Of a stretch of 64,000 nucleotides of DNA, positions 10,598 to 21,484 are shown piece after piece. The position numbers and the translations under genes are program-made. The DNA is from Prionace glauca. Lineage: Eukaryota > Chordata > Chondrichthyes > Carcharhiniformes > Carcharhinidae. The first letter of the stretch is position 1. Each line of letters starts with the position of its first letter. The stretch is from positions 32,245,109-32,309,108 of the forward strand of contig CM075760.1 in assembly GCA_037974335.1 (NCBI GenBank), in the 5' to 3' direction. Under the pieces are notes generated by a model. It was given only the letters and a program-made list of their open reading frames with translations. It searched no databases and was not told the DNA's origin.

Positions 10598-11556
10598 GTC
10601 CATTGTGATTTGTCATTTATATTAATGATTTGGATGAGAATTTAGGAGGCATGGTTACTAAGTTTTCAGTTGACACCAAGATTGGTGGCATAGTGGATAG
10701 TGAAAAAAAGGTTATGTCTAATTGTATGGGATCTTGATCAATTGGGCCAGTGGATTGATGTATGACAGATGGAGTTAATTTTGATGAATGCGAGGTGATG
10801 CATTTGATAGATCGAACCAGGGCAGTACTTACTTAATGCTAAGGCATTGGGGACGGTTCGAGAACCAAGAAATCTGGGGGAGTACATGTTCATAGCTCCT
10901 TGAAAGTGGAGTCATAGTTGGGCAGAGTTGTGAGGAATGAAATCAGCATTCTTGGTTTCCTTGGTCAGAACAGCGAATAAAGGAGTTGGGACAACTTGTT
11001 GAAGTTGTACAAGACATTGGTAAGGCCACACTCGGAATACTCTGTACAGCTCTGGTCACCCTGTTACAGGAAGGATATTATTAAACTACAAAGAGTTCAG
11101 AAAATATTCACTAGGAGGGTATAGGGACTTGATTGTTTGTGTTTTAAGGAGAAACGTGATAGACTGGAACTTTTTCCCGGCTATGTAGAAAGCCTAGGGG
11201 TGACCTTATGGAGGTCTACAAAAAAATGAGGGGCACAGATTAGCTAGATAGTCAATATCTTTTCCCAAAAGTAAGGGAGTCTAAAACTCGAGGGAATAGG
11301 CCGAAGGTGAGAGGAGAAGATGCAAATGGGTCTGGATGGGCAATTGTTTCACACACAGGTTAGTGAGTGCCTGGAAAAGGTGCCAGAGGGACCTTTTGAC
11401 AATGAAAAAACATGATGTCAGTTAGATGGATAAGAGATGAAAATGGGTCAAATGCCGGCAATTGGGACTAGCTTAGCGGTGGATGAAAAAAGGCAGCATG
11501 GACAAGTTGGGCCGAAGGGCCTGTTTCCATACTGTAAACCTCAATGACTCTATGAT
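10598..11556 (+). repeat. CR1-like LINE 3' third, old
   Basis: It starts at the RT catalytic block (DNA for 'FINDLDENLGGMVTKFSVDT' near 10614-10680) and continues through the C-terminal region (LWSPCYRKDI-like, near 11050) to the 3' UTR motif 'gggccgaagggcctgtttcc' and the 'actctatga' end. Many small disruptions. Confidence 0.7.
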
Positions 11557-11702
11557 TTTTCGGCCGTGTTTGTTCCAATGCCAGAAAATCCCCGCCTGAG
11601 GTTATCGGACTTTTATATGATCTGGGTCTCGCCTGCCATGGGAATCATAATGGGCGGGATAGGACAATTCCATCCCGTGTTAATCAGCAGCAATCCGTGT
11701 TT

Positions 11703-11818
11703 ATGTCATAGAATCATAGAATTCCAACCGTGCAGGAGGAAGTTATTTGGCCCATTGGGCCTGCACCAGTCCAAATGAGCCCAATAGTCCCAGCCAGACC
11801 CTATCCCATAACCCTCTG
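11703..11818 (-). repeat. SINE family A, 3' end only
   Basis: It begins with tcatagaatcatagaattcc, the reverse of the family tail, and ends in the 'ccagaccctatccc' block. Confidence 0.6.
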
Positions 11819-12150
11819 GAAGCCTCCTTCTCCCTCAGACACCCACTCAGCCTCTTTCAATCTCAGACACCTCAATCAGCCCTGCCCACCCTCAGCACCC
11901 CACCCACACCAGTCCCCCCCAGACTCCTCACTCACCCGCCTCACCCTCAAAACCCCTCTCAACTCTGTCCCTCTCAGATCCCCACTCAGCCACCTCCTCC
12001 TCAGGCTCCTCACACAACCACCCACACCATCAGAACCCAACTCAACCCCTCACCACTTAGACAGCCCACTCAGTTCCACGCCCACCTCAGACACTCCTGT
12101 CAGCCCCCTCCCCCTACAAATCCCTCGCTACTCAGCCCCGCTTCAGGCCT
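11819..12150 (+). repeat. C-rich degenerate minisatellite
   Basis: Irregular repeats of cctcagacacccactcag type. The proline/serine-rich open frames in both overlapping frames are artefacts of the repeat. Confidence 0.7.
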
Positions 12151-12915
12151 GAGGCTTGGCAGTGTCCATGACACTGTCCACTTGTACTGACACCTGTATT
12201 TCGCGCCTTGCTCCTGCGCGGAGAGTTGAGGAGGTTTATCTGCCTCGTGAGTTTGATATTGTCTGTAGTTAAAGACAGTATTGGGCTCTTCAAATTATCC
12301 CATAACACTAGTCACAATTTGGAAATTGGTCATCGATAATGTGCTTATGTGAAATCACCTCAGTCTCTTTGCTTCACCTCAAGGTTTGCACCTCTGTTCT
12401 GTATGTGTTCTCTATCTAGCTTGTGGTATGCCAGCCTTGAAATTGTTTCATCGGACAATGTACAGAGATTCGTTCTCTCAATCCACGCTGTATCGACTCT
12501 GATAATGTTTTTAAGGGGCAGTGTAAAGGGAACTATTTCCTGCCTAGCTCTGTCCTGCATCGGCCTCTGATGAAGCAGGGCCTTTGCTGTTTAGAATTAT
12601 CTGAAACTCGTCAGTGACGGACTAGTTTATGAATGAAATCACCGATGTCTCCTCATTGTTCATTCATTCTGTCTCTGGATTTTATGATAAAAAGGCAGAG
12701 ATGAAGGTGTTTTTACACGGGTGGATCACTGGGTGGCGCAGTGGCTCTTTCACGGATGGACCTTGAGTTCAGTCACATCCCAGACATGACTGGGGGGACA
12801 TGCCTGTCTGGGAAAGTGGGAGAGCGGGTGGGGTTGGGGGAAACCCTATAATAGGGAAATGGAACGAAGTTGGTAGGTCTTAGACAACGGAATTAAGCCA
12901 AGCCAGAGATGGTTA
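12151..12915. other. Downstream flank of the IgM gene
   Basis: No gene seen. Bases 12728-12860 may be a degraded SINE head (gggtggcgcagtggctcttt, then gttcagtcacatccc); I hold this only weakly. Confidence 0.35.
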
Positions 12916-13382
12916 AATTTTTATTCAATGTTTATTTTAAAAATTCAGAGAACATTTTAAAACGATTTGTTTAAGTTAGAAAAGTGAACACAACGATCGA
13001 ACATTACATTGGAAATAGAACACATGCACAGGGAATCCGTCAATATTTGGACATCTGTTACATGCACCAAAAATAAAAAACAGGACATTAATCGGAAGAG
13101 GAATTCACAAATGTGAATAAGAAATAAAACAAGTTTCTTATTTATACATGAAATTTGAACTGTGGGGAAACTATTAACCATAATTACATTATAACAAAAA
13201 TGCCTCATACAATTTACACTGAAAACTGAAATAAAACCTAAGGTAGCCTCAGTTACAGATTCAGAATGATAAGCTGGGAGAATTTTACTGATACAGTCAC
13301 CGAGAGCTGATATTGTAGTTGAGCCGTACAGAGATCTTTATAATCAGCTGAGGGAAATCTTCAGCATCCAAAGTTCAACCCG
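12916..13382 (-). terminator. Membrane IgM 3' UTR and poly(A) signals
   Basis: Downstream of the TM2 stop, on the coding strand, the first clear AATAAA hexamers are at 12931-12936 and 12920-12925. This gives a 3' UTR of roughly 450-470 bases for the membrane transcript. The exact cleavage site is not visible. Confidence 0.6.
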
Positions 13383-13391
13383 TCATTTGAT
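13383..13391 (-). CDS. IgM TM2 exon: Ile-Lys-stop
   Basis: Downstream of TM1, after a 131-base intron, the acceptor ctattttacag is followed by ATC AAA TGA. Mammalian mu TM2 encodes Val-Lys and a stop at the same phase, so this is the matching micro-exon. It supplies the two-residue cytoplasmic tail of the membrane receptor and opens the long 3' UTR. Confidence 0.8.
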   Translation of the reverse strand: MK

Positions 13392-13522
13392 CTGTAAAAT
13401 AGAGGCAATATTGAAGCAGATGTTTCTGATGCGGGACATTAATGTTTTTAATCAGTGAAACAATGAGACATTTTTCAAATCCATTCTGCCAGTTGAAATG
13501 CGAGTGAATTGAATCATCTCAC

Positions 13523-13650
13523 CTTCACCAGAGTGACGGCAGTGCTGTAGAAAATGCTCAGGAAGAACAGGACGATGAATGTGGAAGCGGTTGTCCAGAT
13601 GTTGCTGTTATCATCCTCACTGTCTTCAATCCAGATGCGGTCGGTGGGGT
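13523..13650 (-). CDS. IgM TM1 exon, membrane anchor
   Basis: It has an acceptor ctgtcccctag at the left and a donor gtgaga at the right. It encodes an acidic linker ([17 protein letters not shown]) and the transmembrane segment [12 protein letters not shown] then [13 protein letters not shown]. The polar Ser/Thr/Tyr positions inside the membrane helix are the conserved antigen-receptor type that in other vertebrates docks Ig-alpha/beta. It is spliced from the internal donor in CH4 (17147/17148) across a 3.5-kb intron; phase 1 joins correctly. It replaces the secretory tailpiece in the membrane form. Confidence 0.9.
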
Positions 13651-14204
13651 CTAGGGGACAGAGGCCAGGAAATGGAATTAGATTACTTTATTTATCCAGG
13701 GAATCTCATTGTTTTCTTTTCCCTGTTCTCCTTCATGAACTGTTCATTCATTCTCATGTCTAATTTTTAATGTATATCTCCTGTTAAATTCAGGACACTC
13801 AGTGACAGATCTCCATAACTATTTTCACACCTGATCCTTATTGGTATTCCTTGGAGAGTCCATGTCAGAAAGCACTGAAGGTGTTTTCTTGAGAATCAGT
13901 TCATTTTGAACTATTTGCCACGAACCCTTATTGAAGAATGTTTTGACTGATATAGAGGAACATTCCCCTGTCAATGATTGTTTCCACAGATGGTGACTGA
14001 TCTGTAAACTATGAATGCTGCTGTTTAAGATCTGGGATGTAATTTCCAATCTTTGCTTATTTACAGTGGAAACGTTTAGTAAATCATGAGCTTAATTCAG
14101 TTTCTCAACGTGTTTGGCGGTGTTTTGAGAATTGGGATAGTTCTCGGTGTGTATGTCCATTCAAATTCACACTTAAATTTTACTTTCATCATTTACCTGC
14201 CGTT

Positions 14205-14254
14205 TATATTTAAGATTGTGTGTGTGTATCTGTGTGCGTGTGTGTATGTGTGAG

Positions 14255-14290
<36 letters not shown>

Positions 14291-15151
14291 CACTTCCTGA
14301 GCTGCATTAATCTTTGGTCCTGAGTTAATCTGTGTGTATGAGGGATTCATTTGTCTGTGTTTGTTGATTTGTGTAGTTGTGCGTCTGTGTGTATAATTTA
14401 TTCTTCAGACATTGTAGATAATTTGTATAATTTGTATAATTTATTCTTCAGACATTGTGGATATATGACTATTATTGTGTGAAGTCTCTGTATATTTATT
14501 AATGCCACTCTTAACGTGTGCTCGTGTTTCTGCCTATTTCAATGTGTGAATTTCTGTCACTCGAGTAATGTTTCCTTCCCTTTCTGTGTGTGTCTGGTCT
14601 GTTAACATGTTAGTGCATGTAAATCCGTGTTGATAGTTATTTATAACAATGTGTCAGCATATACCTGTGTTTCCATGTGTAGTATTGTGTCCCGTGGTGT
14701 TCTGTTCTGTATGAGCATGTGAATGTTTGCATCCACATGTTTGTGTGAAAAAGTTTTGCTCTCTGTTCCTCTATATGCAGTGTGTTAATATTGTTACACG
14801 TATTTCCCTGTATAAGTGATAATGTGTATAACATTGTGGGTCTCTATATCAGTATTCATTTCAGCGAGAACGTGTGAGAATATGCATTTGTTTGAGTGTG
14901 TGTATCTGTTTGTGTATGTTTTAGACCTGCATGCATGTTATCTGTCCGTATTGTGTGTACACATGTATGTGTTTGTGTTTGTGTCTGTGTACGTAGTCAC
15001 GTATGTTTAGGTAAGTGTGTACTTGTGTGTTTGTATGTGGTTCTGCATGCGTTTGTACATATTTGATAAGTTGTGTGCATGTTTTGTTTTGTGCCTTCTT
15101 GTACAAGTCCGTGTCTGTGTGTGCGGGTGTCTGCCCCCTTGTGCAGGCATG

Positions 15152-15183
<32 letters not shown>

Positions 15184-15960
15184 CATGATGCGTGTGGGAC
15201 AGAGAGAGCGAAAGAGAAAGGGAGAGAGAGTATTTGTGTATGCATGTATTTTTGTTTGTATGTGTGTGGTCCATTAGTGTATTTGTGGGATACTTGTTTG
15301 AGTTCGTTTGTGCGTATATTGTGTGTTCTGATCCGTGAATGTGCATTTGTATTTCTGAATGTATCTGTGTTTTTGTTGTGTATGTATTTGAGTGTATTGT
15401 ATATTTGTGAGATTCTGTCTCTGTATTTGAATGTGCCTGTCTATATTTCTGTGTGTGGGAGTATGTGCATGCGTTTGTGTGTGTATATTAACATTCTGTA
15501 TTCTTGTGCATATGTATGAGTATGTGTATTTGTGCAATTGTGTCCATGTGTCTGTGTGTGTGTATGCGTGTGTGTGTGTGTATGTGTGTATGAGTGTGTG
15601 AATGAATGTGTGAGTGTGTATGTGTCTGTATGTGTGAGTGTGCGTATGTGAGAGTGTGTAGTGTGTGTGTGAGTGTGTGTGAGAGTGAGTGTGTGTATGC
15701 GTGTGTGTTTGTGTGTGTGTGAGTGTGTGAATGAGTGTGTGTGAGTGTGTAGTGTGTCTGTATGTGTGAGTGTGTGTGTGTATGTGTGTGTGAGTGTGTG
15801 TGTGAGAGATGAGTGTGTGTGTGATTGTGTGTGAACGTATAGTGTGTGTAGTGTGTGTTTGTGCAGTGTGTGTAGTGTGTGAGTGTGTGAGAGTGAGTGT
15901 ATGAGTGTGTGAGCGTGTGTGTGAGTGTGTGAGTGTGGGTGTGTACGCCTATGTATGTAT
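14205..15960 (+). repeat. TG-rich degenerate microsatellite tract
   Basis: About 1.75 kb of interrupted tg/gtgt runs, purest at 14255-14288 and 15560-15930, with frequent gagtgtgtg variants. It lies in the CH4-TM1 intron. The His/Thr-rich or Val/Cys-rich open frames are artefacts. Alternating purine-pyrimidine DNA like this can adopt Z-form. Confidence 0.9.
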
Positions 15961-16079
15961 GTATAATTGTGACAGTTTTGGGCAGTTTTATCAGTGTGTG
16001 TATTTTTTTAACTGTTGCTCCAAGTTTCACCGACCATAGTGAAGTGAATATGATCCAGACAACCCGAATAATGGAACAT

Positions 16080-17040
16080 ATTTTCAATATTTTGCTGTAG
16101 AAATGTATTTTATGTGAGGGGCACAGTGATATCAGGAGAGAGAATGAAATAATTGATTGATGTATCTCAGAGATCTCAGGGACAGAACAGTTAAATCCCG
16201 GGGAGGAATCTATGACTTGTTTAAATTTGTATTCTGGGAAATCAATGCCAGTACATGATTAACAGAAACAAGAGTGTTGAGACACTTTAAAATTATGTTG
16301 CATTCATATAGATATATTTCAATGATTAAGTTAATGATACTTCAAAATCTGTAGCAACGAAACCGGAAACTAATTTGTACTGTTGGCAACTGGGTCCTTT
16401 TAGTAGAGAACTGTTCCCTTCCAAACACGGGTAAGGGAGGAGAGTGAGCTCAGAGTTTCCCTCTCCCTACCCGGTGATACAATGTCCCTGATGGTTCTAA
16501 CCACTGAGGAGGTAGAGGTGAATGGATTAAATAATGACATTCCTCCTCTTTTCATTGAGGAAATTTTGGGACATGGATTAACTGCTGCTCCTCCCCTCTC
16601 TTTGCTGGGTTAGTGGGAATCCAGGATGTTAACAATTTCACTCTCCCTCAATCCTATGGGGGGAATATTTCTCCGTGATTTTTGTGTGTGACCCTCACTT
16701 CAGTTCCCAGTGGGTGCGGTGCAGCAGCTTAAAGAGGTGATCAATGAGAGAAACAGGGACACAGAGATCTAAATGTTGTGTTTGTGTGTCAGACATGTTA
16801 AAAATGTCGGAGTGTTTTCCCCTCAGCGGGAGGAAAGTCAGTGAAGATATTTTGCAGAATCCTGTAATGGATGTGCTCTACTCTATCCCTGACCCAGTGT
16901 CTATCTCCGCTGGGAGCACTGGTTCAACAATGTTGGGTCCGAGACATGAAAATATCTGACTCAAAATCAAAGATATGGAAGTAAAACTGAAAAACAACCA
17001 ATTAAACAATTGGGTATTTCATTGATCGTTAGAGGAAAAT
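16080..17040. other. CH4-TM1 intron, proximal part
   Basis: No repeat or exon recognised. It includes the region just 3' of the secretory poly(A) signals. Confidence 0.4.
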
Positions 17041-17043
17041 CTT

Positions 17044-17058
17044 TTTATTCTTTTTATT
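17044..17058 (-). terminator. Secretory IgM poly(A) signals
   Basis: Two AATAAA hexamers on the coding strand (17053-17058 and 17044-17049) lie about 28-42 bases beyond the CH4 stop. They are the expected signal for secreted mu mRNA, competing with splicing to TM1. Confidence 0.75.
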
Positions 17059-17085
17059 GTAGTTTTTAATGGAAGTGAGTGACTC

Positions 17086-17477
17086 TCATTGACATGAATT
17101 AACCGTGTCCATCAGTGCAAGGGAAATGTTCACAAAACTGGGTTTACCGCTGGATTTGTCAACTGTTCTGTTGATGATCTTCAAGGGGATGGCTTCATGT
17201 CCCACCACACAGGAGTAAGATGCGCCACTGGACCATTCCTCTGCTGCAATGGATAACAGGCTGTACATGAAGAAGGAGCTATCGCCGTTCTCCGCCACCA
17301 CCTCGGTGTTCCTGTAGTTCCCGGGATTCACCGGCTTGTCGTTGACGGTCCATTTGACGAAGATCTCTCGGGGGGAGAAACCTCTCACTAAGCAGCTGAG
17401 GGAGACGAAACTCTGAGCGGAGACGTCTTCTGCCGAAGGCAGGAGGACAGAGACGACCGGTTCCCGCGGATTTGGAT
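17086..17477 (-). CDS. IgM CH4 domain and secretory tailpiece
   Basis: The acceptor ttttctacag precedes [15 protein letters not shown]. The C1-set Ig fold is complete: Cys in SLSCLVRGF, Trp in FVKWTV, Cys in [11 protein letters not shown] glycosylation site is seen in INRTVD. The tail after VDKSSGKPS reads [16 protein letters not shown] and stop; it has an N-glycan site and the penultimate Cys that links monomers into polymers, as in other vertebrate mu chains. The sequence VDKS.GKP is shared with mammalian mu, where the codons for GK hide the membrane donor. The first codon is split with CH3 in phase 1. Confidence 0.95.
17142..17148 (-). promoter_or_regulatory. Internal CH4 splice donor for membrane form
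   Basis: The coding strand reads agcg|gtaaac inside Ser-Gly-Lys. The donor position and phase 1 match mammalian mu, and joining to TM1 gives a correct frame (G plus AC, Asp). Use of this donor removes the tailpiece. Confidence 0.85.
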
Positions 17478-17699
17478 CTGTAGAAAATGTACAATAAATG
17501 TCAATTAGCTGGAGAATTCTGGAGACAATGAAACCGCTGGTGAGATATCAGGAAAATGTGCTTCGCTTCTGATTTTAACTCTTCCCATTTTTGATTTGCA
17601 GCTTGGAGGGGAGGTGAACACAATTGTTTTCTCAAATAACTCGGGGGGGGGGGGGTGGAGTGGAAAGATTCAGAAAGTTTACAGCACAGAATCAGGCCA

Positions 17700-18255
17700 T
17701 TGATCTACTGTTTTCTTTTTGGTTTTCTGGTTTTTGATGCTCCACATCAGGCTCCTCCCTTCTTCTTCAATCTAAACCCAATAACATCGCCTACAGTTCA
17801 CTTTTCACTCATCAACACATCAAACTCCCCAGAAAAATATCAATCGGCCCAGAGTCGTTTAGTTCAGCAGAGTTCGCCTCTCATTCTCCTCCGCTCTAAG
17901 GACAAAAGCCCCAGCTCCCTCAACCTTTCCTCATAAGACCTACCCTCCAAACCAGGCAGCATCCTGGTAAATCTCCTCTGCACTCTCTCCAATGCTTCCA
18001 CACCCTTCTTATAGTGAGGTGACTAGAACTGCACACAATATTCCAAATGTGGTCTCACCAAGGCCCTGTACAGTTGCAGTATAACCCCACGGCTCTTAAA
18101 CTCAAACCCCCTGTTAATAAACACTAACACACTTTAAGCCTTCTTCACGGCTCTATCCACTTGAGTGGCAACCTTCAGAGATCTGTGGATATGAACCCCA
18201 GGATCTCCCTGTTCCTCCACATTGCTCAGAACCCTGCTGTTGACCCTACATTTAT
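17700..18255 (-). repeat. CR1-like LINE fragment in CH3-CH4 intron
   Basis: The minus strand carries the C-terminal RT block and the region before it; plus-strand text such as 'aggcagcatcctggtaaatc' and 'tgtggtctcaccaaggccct' is diagnostic by comparison with 51090-51200. The fragment ends about 20 bases from the CH3 donor and fills most of this 799-base intron. Confidence 0.7.
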
Positions 18256-18276
18256 TGCTTCAATCTCTCAGCTCAC

Positions 18277-18585
18277 CTGTTTCCTTGTGGATAGATGTTC
18301 TTAGAGGAGTCGGCAGATCCTGATGGCTCACCACGCACTCAAACACAGCCGCACTCAGCCAGGCTTGTGTGGAGATGCTTAATTTGCTGATCACGCTGTC
18401 AGGATCCGCTCCGGGCTTTTCGGCAATCTCTGATTTCAAATACTTCCTGTCTCGGATCCAGGACACGTTAATGCCATGAGGAGCATTAGAAATGATGCAG
18501 GTTAAGGTCACGGTCGCCTCCAGTAAGACCTGTTCTATTGGTGGTGGCTGTATCTTCACTGTGGTATCAAGGCACAGGGGAGGAT
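18277..18585 (-). CDS. IgM CH3 domain
   Basis: The exon is bounded by the acceptor tctcattcacag and the donor gtgagc, phase 1 at both ends. It encodes [20 protein letters not shown] and a full C1-set fold with Cys in LTCIISN, Trp in VSWIRD and Cys in [10 protein letters not shown]. An N-glycan site overlaps the Trp strand (GINVSW). The Cys in PPLCLD near the start lies outside the fold and may pair between chains; that is inference. No disruption seen. Confidence 0.93.
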
Positions 18586-19026
18586 CTGTGAATGAGAAAT
18601 GAAAATGAGTCCTAGTTCCCCTTCAGAAGCAGGACAGCAGTCTTCAGCCTGAAGGAGATAAAGTCGCCTTCAATATATCAATCTCTAACTCTCGCCTTTC
18701 ACCTTCCATGGCGAATGGGAAGCCAGCTTGCTCTATGGAATCATTCCCTGTATTAAATATTGGAGCAGCGGTAACATTTCCATGAATCAGAATTGGAGAA
18801 TTCCCAAACAAACACACCATCCTGAACTCAGGGAAAAAGTACTGACCGTTGGTTTATAAATAGGGTGGATGCACTTTCTAATATTTTACCCCTGTGCTGT
18901 GACCTATGAAACATTCTCACACCTACTGTCTCTCCAAAGTTTACCAGCTGTCTCAGGAACAAGCTGACATCAAGGCCACCTCACTCACTATATTGCTTCA
19001 AACCGAAAGGGGGCACTCTTTTAAGG

Positions 19027-19300
19027 GGAGGCTGTGGTATATGGTGTTGTCAATGGACTTATAACCTCGGGCAAGACTCTGGGGACACAGATTCGAATCC
19101 CATCATTGCAAATATGAAATTTGAATTTTGTAAAGATCTATAATTAAGAGTTGAAATAGTTCTCATGAAGCTATTGCTGTAAAACCCCTCCTAGTTCACA
19201 AATGTTCCTTACCAAAATCAACCTGCTGTCTTTATCTGGCCTGGCATGCATGTGACTCCAGATTCACAGCAACGTGAGTGACACTTCAGTGCCTTCAGGT
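19027..19300 (+). repeat. SINE family B in CH2-CH3 intron
   Basis: It has a tRNA-like head with a B-box-type block (acagattcgaatccc near 19087-19101). The body follows: 'atgaaatttgaattttgtaa', 'tgctgtaaaacccctcctag', 'ctggcctggcatgcatgtga', 'cacagcaacgtgagtgacac'. It is the same family as the arms of the 41450-41886 palindrome. Confidence 0.65.
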
Positions 19301-19501
19301 TTGGGAAATAAATGCACATCTCAGGAAGGGATAACAAAAAATTGTTTTTCTGATGAAATTCTGAATGAGATATTGTCCTAATGCAGCAAACTACAGGACA
19401 ATAACTTACAAGTTGTTCAATGCTTTGTACCAACTTTAATAGATCCCTAATTCTGATTAACATCAGAATGATATATGTTGTCCTGTGTTTGAGTATCTTA
19501 C

Positions 19502-19816
19502 CCTGAGATGCGCTGATGTTCAGAATCTGAATGTGTCCTTGATGAGTGACCTGGCAGGTATAGACCGCTTTGCTGAACCATTCCCCAGCGGAGACTGTCA
19601 ACCGACTGCTGGCCGAGAAGTTCCCGTTCACTTCACAGGGGGAAGAGGTGACAATTCCTGAATGCGTGGTTTCCCCATTCTTCAGCCAACTCACTTCCAT
19701 TGACCCTGGCTGGAAATCGATGATTGAACAGACGATGATTGCGAATTTCCTGTGTGAGATTTCTTCACTGGAACTCACGGTGAGGATAACAGTTGGAGGG
19801 ATCACATGCGGAGGGC
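19502..19816 (-). CDS. IgM CH2 domain
   Basis: The acceptor is a long T run ending ccctgaag; the donor is gtaaga; phase 1 at both ends. The first Cys codon is completed across the junction (T plus GC), giving [19 protein letters not shown]. Fold residues: Cys in AIIVCSII, Trp in VSWLKNG, Cys in YTCQVTHQG. Two N-glycan sites are visible (NFS in NGNFSAS and NIS in ILNISAS). The leading CPP resembles a hinge-like interchain Cys. Intact. Confidence 0.93.
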
Positions 19817-19844
19817 CTTCAGGGAAAAAAAAACCAGATCAGTC

Positions 19845-20095
19845 ATTTCCTGCAGAAGATGTGGATCAATTAAACTTTTGTCAACAGAGGGTAGTAAGGG
19901 CTTGGAAAGCCCTGTCTGCAGCATTGTGGACTCGCCAACTTTAAGGGCGTTCAAATGGTCAGTGGATAGGCATATGGATAACATTGGAATAGTTTAGGTT
20001 AGAGGGTCATGAGATTGGTTTCACTGATCGGCGCAACATCGAGGGCCGAAGGGCCTGTACTGCGCTGTAATGGTCTATGTTCTATGTTCTAACTC
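19845..20095 (+). repeat. CR1-like LINE 3' end in CH1-CH2 intron
   Basis: It ends in 'cgagggccgaagggcctgta', 'ctgtaatggtc' and a repeated tctatgt tail, the CR1-type 3' end. It takes up more than half of the 412-base intron and starts only about 30 bases from the CH2 acceptor. Confidence 0.75.
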
Positions 20096-20228
20096 ATTTG
20101 CAGTCAATAGACACTAACTGGACCAATCCAAAGGGCCAGATTGTGCACATCTATTTAAATGAGTTATAACCAAGGCCCTACATGTTAACCCCAGTGTTTC
20201 TGTTTTCCCCAAGCTCCACAACACTTAC

Positions 20229-20528
20229 ATCGCATTTTAACGCTCTTGACTGTGCTCATGTGTCGAACCTCACAGTCAATTCTGGGGCATTCTCCCGCTG
20301 AGTCGCTGATGGTTAACTGGCTGCTCAGGGTGTAGGTTCCTTTCGTGTTTCTCACTGATGGGTAAGTCTTAAACCCACTGGGGACCGTTTGCCCATTTTT
20401 CTTCCAGGTCAGTTTGGAAACATCTGGAGAGTAATCCATCGCCAAACATCCGAAGGTGATGGAGCCGTCGGAGTTCTGTTGCTGACAGGGGGAGACCAGA
20501 CCGTAGAGATTGGGCGCAGATGATGTCG
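20229..20528 (-). CDS. IgM CH1 domain
   Basis: With the last G of JH the exon opens ATSSAPNLYGLVSPC, a start I recognise as shark IgM CH1. Fold residues: Cys in TFGCLAMDY, Trp in KLTWKKNG, Cys in RIDCEVRHM. The Cys in VSPCQQQ is a candidate for the light-chain disulfide. The acceptor is ctattctttcccag and the donor gtaagt; phase 1 at both ends; 300 bases. The frame is intact. The 10.1-kb intron separating it from JH is the largest in the gene. Confidence 0.95.
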
Positions 20529-20634
20529 CTGGGAAAGAATAGCCAATTGAACAAGTTAGACTCTTGCGTTTATTAAGTCAACAAACATATTGTTACAAAT
20601 AGGTTTCTATATTAGATATAGCTCTTGGTGTTAA

Positions 20635-20757
20635 ATGAAGGGACATGGGTCGTCGGTGTGATCAGGATAGTGATGAGCTCTGACCAAAGTGAATGGTGGA
20701 GTAGGCTCCAAGGGCCGAATGGCCAACTCCAGCTTCTATTTTCTATGTTTCTATCTC
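20635..20757 (+). repeat. CR1-like 3' tail
   Basis: It has the 3' UTR motif 'caagggccgaatggcc' followed by 'tctattttctatgtttcta'. It is a very short 5'-truncated copy in the J-CH1 intron. Confidence 0.6.
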
Positions 20758-21089
20758 AAACATTGATTAGAATTATGAACTTATCCCTAATATTTCCCGA
20801 TTAAATCTTTCATCCGCCTTTGAGATGATGTTACTTCTATCATTTGGGAATTGTCATCTCTGTAGAAACTCATATCCCTGTCTCCACTTCTATCAAATTA
20901 GGAAGAAAAAATACACATTCTGTTAGTCTCACAATGACATGTCATTCATTGGATTAACAGAGAACAGCAAAAATTTTCTCCATTACTGCAGCAACTGTTT
21001 ATTTCTCAACAACAGCAGTGTGTGATAAACCGCTGTTTATTTCTCAAACAACAACACTTTGTGATGAAGAAGTTCTCCCTTCATTCAGA

Positions 21090-21210
21090 CTATCCACTCA
21101 CCTGATGAGGGAGCTCCAACAGCTTGTGATTCCAAATAAACCTGTTGGACTTTAACCTGGTGTTGTGAGAATCCTTACTGTGCCCACAACAACCTCACTC
21201 CGGCATCTCC
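21090..21210 (+). repeat. Single end of fold-back element
   Basis: It has 'caaataaacctgttggactt', 'taacctggtgttgtgag' and 'ccggcatctccacac', matching the right end of the element at 8650-9492. Confidence 0.7.
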
Positions 21211-21484
21211 ACACTAGTTTTGGAAATTGCCCGGGTTCAAACTGATTGGTGCCCCTTCCTCTCTCCAACTCACTGCCTCTCACTCCACAAAACGGAGATT
21301 AGTGACTTTGCTTCAAAAATACCTCCGGAATGAATACTTACTGCATGATCAGGAAACTCTAAATGTGATTATAAATTCAAATAAATCAAACATTGACTCA
21401 TTGAAGGATCATACATTAATACCAAGAGTTTCCCATTTGAGCCCTGAAGTCTCCTCCATCATTCACTGAGATTACAGATGAGTT

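Noticed and set aside
14921-16087. His/Thr-rich open frames
   Set aside because: Translation of TG repeats on the opposite strand.
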